A stretch of 26,021 nucleotides of DNA, from positions 1 to 26,021 of the IMG/VR virus record IMGVR_UViG_3300044951_000320; one strand, written 5' to 3'. Every line of letters begins with the position of its first letter. Within the stretch, counting starts at the first letter, position 1. Positions 17,047 to 24,200 of this stretch are shown here, piece by piece. Below the pieces are notes generated by a model, which saw only the letters and a list, made by a program, of their open reading frames with translations, was not told the DNA's origin and did not search any database. The DNA is from a virus. The position numbers and the translations under genes are program-made.

Positions 17047-17963
17047 TGAACCTAAGGATGATGTCTGCACAACCTGCAATAGACTATTACGCATGGCAGG
17101 TTGAGGTATACCTTACAAATTTTATTGGTCTAGGTTACAACGGAAATAATATCGATGTTGTAGCAGGATATCAAGAATCTGTTCCTGAATCTTGGAGGAA
17201 GATACAGCAAAAATTCCCATACGTAAGGTTCTTCTTTTACGAAGACACAATGGGTGTGTGTAAGTACTTACCAGCAATCCAGGCACACATATTAAAAAAA
17301 CATTTTAAGGAGCACCCATACCTAAAGGATGATGCTATATTCTTTCATGATGCTGACTTTATTTTTACAAGGTACATGGACTTCTCAAAATTTTTAAACG
17401 ATGACAATTGGTACTTCTCAGACACTGTTTCATACCTAGGCTACGATTATATAATGAGCAAGGGTGAAGAGGTCTTAGACGCAATGTGTGACGTTATAGG
17501 GATAGACAAGTCGGTAGTTAGGTCCAACCAATTAAACAGTGGTGGAGCACAAAAGTTATTTAAAAATATTGACCACGAATACTGGACCATGGTTGAAGAC
17601 TATTCAACTAAGCTATACGACAAGCTATTGAGCTTGCAGCACGTAAAGACAGACGGTGATCCATACGGAATACAAGCCTGGACGGCAAGCATGTGGGCAG
17701 AGCTATGGACTGGATGGAAGTTAGGTCATCACGTTGTTGTGCCACCAGAGTTTGATTTCTGCTGGGCTACATGTTCAATGTCAAGGTGGGAAGAGGTTTA
17801 TTTCTTCCACAATGCTGGAGTTCCATCTTCTGATCAGGGCATGTTTTACAAGGCCAACTACATGGAAAAATATCCGTTTAATGAAAAATTAGAGTTGTCT
17901 GATTCTAGGTGCTCATATAATTACTATAAACTTATTGAGTCTGTCGATAGTTGTTTGATTTAA
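17043..17963 (+). CDS. GT-A-like glycosyltransferase
   Basis: From ATG 17043, which overlaps the preceding TGA as ATGA, this is a 306-residue protein. An alternative TTG at 17037 would add two residues. It has a DxD-type metal and nucleotide-sugar motif, D103-A-D105, in the context IFFHDADFIF, where the preceding strand and following aromatic residues fit a GT-A fold. Further downstream are LNSGGAQKLF (about 166-175), like an acceptor loop, GDPYGIQAWTASMWAELW, and a late His in FFHNAG. No signal peptide or membrane segment is visible. GT-A enzymes move a sugar from a nucleotide donor. The location between fibre and tail genes suggests modification of the fibre, the virion surface or a host glycan. 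Family is fairly sure; substrate is unknown. Confidence 0.72.
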   Translation: MMNLRMMSAQPAIDYYAWQVEVYLTNFIGLGYNGNNIDVVAGYQESVPESWRKIQQKFPYVRFFFYEDTMGVCKYLPAIQAHILKKHFKEHPYLKDDAIFFHDADFIFTRYMDFSKFLNDDNWYFSDTVSYLGYDYIMSKGEEVLDAMCDVIGIDKSVVRSNQLNSGGAQKLFKNIDHEYWTMVEDYSTKLYDKLLSLQHVKTDGDPYGIQAWTASMWAELWTGWKLGHHVVVPPEFDFCWATCSMSRWEEVYFFHNAGVPSSDQGMFYKANYMEKYPFNEKLELSDSRCSYNYYKLIESVDSCLI

Positions 17964-17969
17964 TTTTCG

Positions 17970-17977
17970 TAAATTTG
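17970..17977 (+). promoter_or_regulatory. Bacteroidota-type -7 promoter element (TAAATTTG)
   Basis: TAAATTTG occurs in an 18-nt intergenic gap and ends only 4 nt before ATG 17982. If transcription starts the usual few bases downstream, the mRNA would be leaderless or nearly so. A TTG at 17951-17953 is a weak -33 candidate. It would drive the structural gene and the GNAT-like gene. Confidence 0.52.
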
Positions 17978-17981
17978 CTGT

Positions 17982-18734
17982 ATGGCTTTACAAACAATAA
18001 CGTATTCAGACAACGCTGACGGATGGACTTCTTTTTGGGATTACTATCCAGATTGGATGATTGGTCTGAGTAATGTATTTTATAGCTGGAAGGATGGAGA
18101 CTTATGGAAGCAAAACTGTAAGTTCACCATTGCAGATCCTTTGGTACCTGTAAATAGAAATTATTTTTATGATACTCCTTTTGCAGCTAAAATTAAAACA
18201 ATATTTAATGAAGATTCAGGTAGCGTTAAGATGTTTAAAACATTAAGCTTAGACTCAACAAGTGCATGGACTGCTACTATTAGTACTGACTTAGATCTTG
18301 GAAGCATAAATGGATATACTGAATATGTAGAAAAAGAGGCTGGATGGTTTGGATTTATTAGGGCAAATAGCCCAACTTCAAATAGCAATAGTCTACTATC
18401 AACTCAAGGCGTTGGCTACACTAGCCCTACCAGTTTAGCTGGAGGAACCGCAACATTTACTTTCGATATAACAACAAGATTTGGCAGTAACGATAGGGTA
18501 TATTTTAATAATGTTTTTGTTGGTCTTTTACAGACATCAACTGCAAACACTATAAGCATATCTGGAGGAATTGGATTTCCAGCAGGTGTTGGATATGTTT
18601 ATATTGTAAAAAATTCAATTGCTGAGTCGTTTGGTTTGCGTGGATACTACATGGAGGTTGAATTACAATTATTTTCACCTTATGAACAAGAGCTATATTC
18701 AATGTCTACCTCTCTGTTTAAAAGTTACTTCTAA
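17982..18734 (+). CDS. Conserved tail structural protein
   Basis: This 250-residue, mostly beta protein opens with DGWTSFWDYYPDWMIGLSNV (about residues 13-32) and continues with an aromatic, Gly-rich pattern. A segment of about 60-90 reads KIKTIFNEDSGSVKMFKTLSL, followed by a Trp-containing EKEAGWFGFIRA stretch (about 116-127) and a Ser/Thr/Gly-rich middle. I associate this combination with an uncharacterised but widespread structural protein in large podoviruses and myoviruses of marine and gut Bacteroidota. No enzymatic motif is evident. Its stop overlaps the next start (TAATG). Tail-tip, baseplate or fibre-attachment functions are all possible. Confidence 0.76.
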   Translation: MALQTITYSDNADGWTSFWDYYPDWMIGLSNVFYSWKDGDLWKQNCKFTIADPLVPVNRNYFYDTPFAAKIKTIFNEDSGSVKMFKTLSLDSTSAWTATISTDLDLGSINGYTEYVEKEAGWFGFIRANSPTSNSNSLLSTQGVGYTSPTSLAGGTATFTFDITTRFGSNDRVYFNNVFVGLLQTSTANTISISGGIGFPAGVGYVYIVKNSIAESFGLRGYYMEVELQLFSPYEQELYSMSTSLFKSYF

Positions 18735-19135
18735 TGGAATTTAGAATGTTAAATGAATCAGACTATGACACATTTTGTTCATGGTGGAAGGCCTGGAGGT
18801 GGACACCTCCTAGTGTAGACTCTTTGCCTCAAAATGGTTTGGGTGGGGTAATGGTGTCAAGCAATGGCGTTGAAGTTTGTGGGGGATTTGTTTACCTAAC
18901 AAACTCAAAAACAGCTTGGATTGAATTTATAGTGTCAGACTTTAACTACAGAGAGAAAGACAGACAGGAGGCTATACTATACCTGATAAACATATTGATA
19001 GAATTGGTTAAAGATTCTGGAGACTACAAGTACATATACACATCATTAAAGAATGAAAGCCTTATAAACACATACGCAAGTTGTGGATTTGTAAAGGGTA
19101 GTGCTAGGTGCACAGAAATGATTAAGACATTATAG
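18734..19135 (+). CDS. GNAT-like N-acetyltransferase
   Basis: This 133-residue protein resembles the GNAT fold. An N-terminal strand-helix (EFRMLNESDYDTFCSWWKAW, residues 2-21) is followed by beta strands with GVEVCGGFVYLTNSKTAWIEFIV (about 45-67), then helix DRQEAILYLINILIELV. A late NESLINTYASCGF (about 111-123) matches the usual GNAT motif B region. The acetyl-CoA-binding R/Q-x-x-G-x-G/A loop is not clear: the position reads NYREKDRQEA, so the cofactor site may be altered. GNAT proteins transfer acetyl groups to amines. Its placement amid tail genes is unexplained; it may modify a virion or host component. No signal peptide. Confidence 0.66.
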   Translation: MEFRMLNESDYDTFCSWWKAWRWTPPSVDSLPQNGLGGVMVSSNGVEVCGGFVYLTNSKTAWIEFIVSDFNYREKDRQEAILYLINILIELVKDSGDYKYIYTSLKNESLINTYASCGFVKGSARCTEMIKTL

Positions 19136-19147
19136 GATTTTTTTTAG

Positions 19148-19155
19148 TAACTTTG
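19148..19155 (+). promoter_or_regulatory. Bacteroidota-type -7 promoter element (TAACTTTG)
   Basis: TAACTTTG, with the same G before it as at 5007-5015, lies in a 31-nt gap and is followed after 11 nt by ATG 19167. It probably starts the cargo (ejection) protein operon. A T-run (19138-19146) precedes it but no stem, so it is not scored as a terminator. Confidence 0.65.
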
Positions 19156-19166
19156 AATAAAAAAAA

Positions 19167-19853
19167 ATGGCAGCAGTAACAGGAGCAGCGATAGCAGTAG
19201 CAGGACTTGGAATGAGTGCAGCACAGGCTATTAAGGCCAGTAAAGATATGAAGACGGCAGATAATGCCGCTAAAGCAGCTAAGAATGAGCTATCTAAAAT
19301 AAGTGAAACAAACGCATTCAAGCAGGTTCAAGTTCCAACGCTTGGATTTAATTTAGCACAACAATCTCAAGCACAAAGAAGTGCGTCAGCATTATCAGCA
19401 GTACAAAGTGCTGGTGCTGAAGGAGTTATTGGTGGAGTTGGACAGATTATGCAAGCAGGAAATGAGCAAGACCTACAACTAGCAGCACAGGCAGACGAGG
19501 CAAAATTCAAAAGAGATGCCATGCAGGCAGAGGCTGAGATGGGAATAAGTGCTAGAAAGCAAGAGAGAGATTTTATGATTGGAACTAACGAAGTCGCTTC
19601 TCAAGAAGCTAGAAGGAGTCAGGCAGAGAGTAATAGAAATGCAGCGATAGAGGGAATGTTTGCATCAGCTGGTGCAGCTGTTACAGCTGGAAGTAAATTT
19701 AAAGGGAAATTAAAGACTACAACTACAGGGACTCCAGATATTTATGCAAATACTACAGCTCTTGCAAATCTGAAAGAAGTTCCAATTAAATCATACCAAA
19801 ATAATATACAATGGAATACTACAGGATTAGGTATGCCTAAAATAACTGATTAA
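19167..19853 (+). CDS. Putative internal virion (ejection) protein, Ala-rich
   Basis: This 228-residue protein begins with a hydrophobic Ala/Gly helix (AAVTGAAIAVAGLGM, residues 2-16) and continues as a long Ala/Gln/Lys/Glu helix with coiled-coil character (about 20-150). A second small hydrophobic Ala/Gly segment follows (GMFASAGAAVTAG, about 162-174), then a Thr/Asn-rich tail. There is no cleavable signal peptide. Small, Ala-rich, partly membrane-active proteins encoded at the end of podovirus tail operons, such as T7 gp14 and the P22 ejection proteins, are packaged in the virion and ejected to help DNA cross the envelope. Position before two larger cargo-like genes supports this. It is an inference without sequence-level homology shown. 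Confidence 0.7.
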   Translation: MAAVTGAAIAVAGLGMSAAQAIKASKDMKTADNAAKAAKNELSKISETNAFKQVQVPTLGFNLAQQSQAQRSASALSAVQSAGAEGVIGGVGQIMQAGNEQDLQLAAQADEAKFKRDAMQAEAEMGISARKQERDFMIGTNEVASQEARRSQAESNRNAAIEGMFASAGAAVTAGSKFKGKLKTTTTGTPDIYANTTALANLKEVPIKSYQNNIQWNTTGLGMPKITD

Positions 19854-19856
19854 ACT

Positions 19857-21263
19857 ATGAGAAGAAATAACCCCTACTTTGGATATGTTCCACCTGATAA
19901 CACCCTAGACTGGGCTAAGTTGACGGGTGGTCTTGTCAACACAATAACTGGAATTTCAGAAGAAAGAGCGAAACAAAAAGAAGAGCTCGACCAAATAAAT
20001 ATTAACAATCAGAGAATAGTTTCAACTGTCGATAGTTATTCTGACCAGACCCTTAATGGATTTGTTGGATCTGCTGCTGTGGAAGCTAGATCAGTATTGA
20101 GCGAATGGACAAGGCAACTTAAAAACAGAGAGATTACAGCTGCTGAATATAAAAGTAGAAACAATAATCTAATGACAAACTGGTCTGCTGTTGGTACGAC
20201 AGCAAAAACATTTAACGCAACAATACAGGAAGCATTAAAAAGACAACAGCCAGATGAGAATGGAAATGTTGTAGCAAGTGGTGAGGAATTATATAAGATA
20301 GGTAAGCTTGCAGAATTTGGAGACCTAAAAAATAAAAAAGTATTTATAGATCCACAAACTGGCAACCTAATGACTGGTGTACTTGACCCCGCAACAGGGC
20401 AGGTGGATCCTACTACCCTTGTAACTGGTGTTGCTATGAATAACATTGAAAACATACAGTCAAATAAAGTAAACCTTAATCAACTTGTTCAAAATAAAGT
20501 AAGAAATTGGGGTGATTTTTTAGATGACCAAGGACAGATAGCCATTAGTGGAAAGGGGTTAAATCCTAAACTTGCAAAAGCAAAGGCTTCTCTTATTGGA
20601 GCCATTATGAATAATCCATCTAGTATTGCAAGCGTTCTTGATGATAATACAGATTATGAAATTGGTTACTATAGTGGAAATAGTGAAAGAAATGGATTAA
20701 TAAATAACATGCTTAAACTAGAAAACGAAACTCGTAGAGATATGGGTCAAGATCCAATGACAGATGAAGAATCACAAAAGTATGTTGATGAAAATAGTTG
20801 GATGATGATTCAGATGGCAAGAGATGGAAATGGTATAATGCGTCCTGTATTAACTCCAGAGCAGATAGAAAAAGCTAGAGAGGCAATTGTGGATGAAATA
20901 GACATACAACTAGGCCAAAAGATAACTAAAGACCCACCAACAAAAGATTCAGGTTCTACGGGAGATAAACTTACTGACGCTCAAATTAATGCAAAGACAA
21001 AGGGTGCTGAAGTAAAAAAAATAATGTCATCTGGTGAAGATGGTAAGGTTATAGCAAAAAAATTACGAATTGCTTCTGGTGGTGATTATTATTTTAAATA
21101 TGAAAAGGGTGGATGGAATGTATATGATGAAGAGCCAGATGAGCTGGGACTTGTTGTTCCAAAATATTCAGGAATAAACTCTTCAGCTGATATGTATAAA
21201 ATATTCAGCACTAAAGAACAAGAACAATACTACAAGCAAGGAACAAAAACAAAATTTAACTAA
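19857..21263 (+). CDS. Putative internal virion (cargo/ejection) protein
   Basis: This 468-residue, largely helical soluble protein follows the Ala-rich gene by 3 nt and overlaps the next gene (TAATG). The N-terminus has NPYFGYVPPDNTLDWAK and a helical coiled region (residues about 35-125, with QIN/QR and KNREITAAEYKSR patterns). A Gly/Asp-rich middle (about 140-190) leads to an acidic and Thr/Ser/Gly-rich linker near 360. The last quarter is more compact (YYFKYEKGGWNVYDEEPDE). No enzymatic motif or signal peptide was recognised. Its place in the same unit as an Ala-rich ejection protein and a giant polyvalent protein makes a second cargo protein the most likely role. This is an inference. 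Confidence 0.7.
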   Translation: MRRNNPYFGYVPPDNTLDWAKLTGGLVNTITGISEERAKQKEELDQININNQRIVSTVDSYSDQTLNGFVGSAAVEARSVLSEWTRQLKNREITAAEYKSRNNNLMTNWSAVGTTAKTFNATIQEALKRQQPDENGNVVASGEELYKIGKLAEFGDLKNKKVFIDPQTGNLMTGVLDPATGQVDPTTLVTGVAMNNIENIQSNKVNLNQLVQNKVRNWGDFLDDQGQIAISGKGLNPKLAKAKASLIGAIMNNPSSIASVLDDNTDYEIGYYSGNSERNGLINNMLKLENETRRDMGQDPMTDEESQKYVDENSWMMIQMARDGNGIMRPVLTPEQIEKAREAIVDEIDIQLGQKITKDPPTKDSGSTGDKLTDAQINAKTKGAEVKKIMSSGEDGKVIAKKLRIASGGDYYFKYEKGGWNVYDEEPDELGLVVPKYSGINSSADMYKIFSTKEQEQYYKQGTKTKFN

Positions 21264-24200
21264 TGAATAATAAATATAAAGAACTATATGCTTATTTGTC
21301 TGACAATAACATGACAGACCTTGACGAGAATTCTTTTTATAATGAATACTCTCAGAATGATGAGAAATTTTCAAAGCTTTATTCTAATTTAAAAGGTAGT
21401 AAGATGACTGATCTTGATCCAGAGACTTTTAAGTTAGAGTATTTTGGAACGCCAATCATTAAAAAAAAAAGCCAAGTCGAAAGTACGGAATCAGGTTTGG
21501 AAGATGGTTCATTGGAGCCGTCATCCACAACGACTACAGGGCAGTTGGAGCCTTCTATATACATTCTTCCAAATAATCCTGGGGCACTATACAGAAAAAA
21601 GGGTGACTCTTGGCTAAAAAAAATTGGAGAGAATTATATTCCACTATCAAAGGGTGACGTTAGAGCAAGAGAAAGGATACTAGACAAGCAGGCCGTATTG
21701 GCAAGCGATTTTCAATCTGATTGGTATTCAAATCAAGCTAAAGAAATTCCTGAATCACAATATGCAACTCAAGAACAAGTAAACAAGGCGTATCCAGATT
21801 TACCAAAAGAACGCTGGAAAGGTGCTACTGTTACACCAATTGACCAAACAATACCTACAGAAAAAACACGAGCATTTGAGCAAGAAGAAGCTAAAGATTC
21901 TATACTTCCTGAAGAAAAAATAGAGCCTGCAACTTATAAAGAAAAGCTTTACATGCTACAAGAGGGAAAGGACAATGAGAATTTCTATAAAAATCCCGTA
22001 ACAGAGGAAACATATTTATATTGGTTAGATAATAATGGAAAACCAAGAGAGGGATTAGACCCAATAAAATCACAAGAAGCTGTAGACTTGGCCGCTAATA
22101 TTATTGGTGAGTCTCAAATGAACCAACTATCAAAAATAAATAAGATAGACAAGATCGACCTTAATAAAAGGGACGTAGATAAATTTCTAAAAAAAGAATT
22201 ATATGGTTCAAACTTTGGTTTTAATCAAGAGGGAAACGAGCTAACCATTAACTCGTATTTTCCAGGAATGAATGGTGATGATGAAGGACTTGAAAACTCA
22301 ATAACAATTGATCTATCTAAATCAAACTCATCAAGCATAGCAAAAGAATTTCTTCGTTATAATTTATTTACAAAAAAAGAAAACGAAAGCCTTGAAAATA
22401 TAAAGGATACTGAAAGTTATATTGATGCAATGATTAACTCTAATGGTAAAATTAAAATGACCAGCGATAGGGTAGACGTAATTTCAGAATGGGCCAGAAC
22501 AGAGGCAATGGCTGTTGAAAATGATATTAAACGAAATGAAGTAGATGTTATTGATAAAGACATTAAGTCATACGAAGAAAAAACAAAGCTATTTAAAAAA
22601 AGAGTAGCTAGTGGCAATATGACCCAAGAAGAATTTGATAAAGAGAACGATGATTTATCAAAACTATATAAAGACATTAGCATAAAACAAAAAAGAGCAC
22701 AAGAACTATCTAAAAGAGCTCAAAAACTTATCTCTGCTGAAGAGTTGATTCAAACAAAGGGTACCCCAGAAGAAAAGGGAAGTACTGTAGGGGCACTTGT
22801 AAAGTCTTTCACAGCTGGCATGTCTAATTTAGCATTAACTGGATTAGATTATAGTTTAGCTGCTGGAAATCTTATAATGGGAGATGAAAAGTTTTCAAAA
22901 TTAATAGATGGGAATTACGGTGCAAAAAAAGCAAAAGGATTAACTGATGCTCAAATTGCTAATGCTGCACAAGCTACAGTAAAAGATTTTGCTAAAGAAA
23001 AATATGATTTAGGCTGGGAAAATATAACTGAAACAAATAAAGAATACATAAGATCAGAAAACAGAGGTATGATTCCTCAAGCCTTAAACGCTGTAGCAGA
23101 AAGCTTTGGTACCGCTGCAACAGGTGGTGCACTGGGAAAGGTTGGCAGTACAGCTGCATTCTTCTCTATGTCATACAATGCAATGGAGGATCAAATGAGA
23201 GGCCCAGATTTTGATCATTTAAACGAAAACGAAAAGAAATTAATATCAGTTCCATATGGTCTTGTTATAGGTCAAATGGAAAAATGGGGTTTTGATGTTG
23301 CCGTTGGAGCTGGAAAAAATCCATTGTTCAATAAGTTTGCTAACTATATAGTAACAAAAACATTTAAGAACTTACCTAAGAATGCTGGTTTAATTGAATT
23401 AAATTCAGCAATACAAAAAAACATAGGTGCATCAATAGCAAAGGGTTTAATTAAAATTACAGGTGCTGGTGTTTCTGAGGGAAATGTTGAATTTATGCAA
23501 CAAGAATTTGAGGGTATTCAAAAGTTTGCTGTTAACGAAATATTAAAGAACGATAACTTCAACGAGGAGTACTTTAAAGACGCACCAGACCTATCAAAAG
23601 CTGGTGGATGGTCTGAATTATTGGGCCAAGGAGTTGATGCATTTAAGCTAGGTTTCTTGGCTGGTGGAATGACATCTGCTGGTGCTTCAGTAAAAAATAA
23701 TATTACAGATATATCATCAAACAATAAGTTTGATATATATAAAAGTTTTGTTTTAAATACTGAATCAAGGAATGGATGGATAGCTAGTATAAAGGAGGAT
23801 GAAAAGAATGGAAAAATTTCGCCTGAAGAAATGAACAAGAAGATAGACGAATTGAATAAATCATATTCTGTCTTAACAAAAATACCAGCTTCATTAACTA
23901 CACAGTCTCAAAGAGAAGCTTTTTCTTTACTACAAGAAAGAGAAATAATACAAAACGAAATAAAAGATAAAGATCCTAATCTAGTAGTAAAGGAAACAAA
24001 TAGAATAAAAGAAATAAACGAATCACTAAAAACAACATCAGAAAATGCCACTAAAGAAGACAACATCAAGCAACAAGAAGGTACAGCAGAAGGCGGTATC
24101 AGCGAATATCAGGGAACTGGTGAAGGACAACAAGAAGTCGGGGTCAGCGAAGGGGGACAACGGGAAGCCACGGTCAATGAAGCAGATAGTGGCGATAGCA

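Noticed and set aside
20036-20455. 139-aa minus-strand frame
   Set aside because: Antisense shadow of the cargo protein gene; no homologous features and all other genes run on the + strand.
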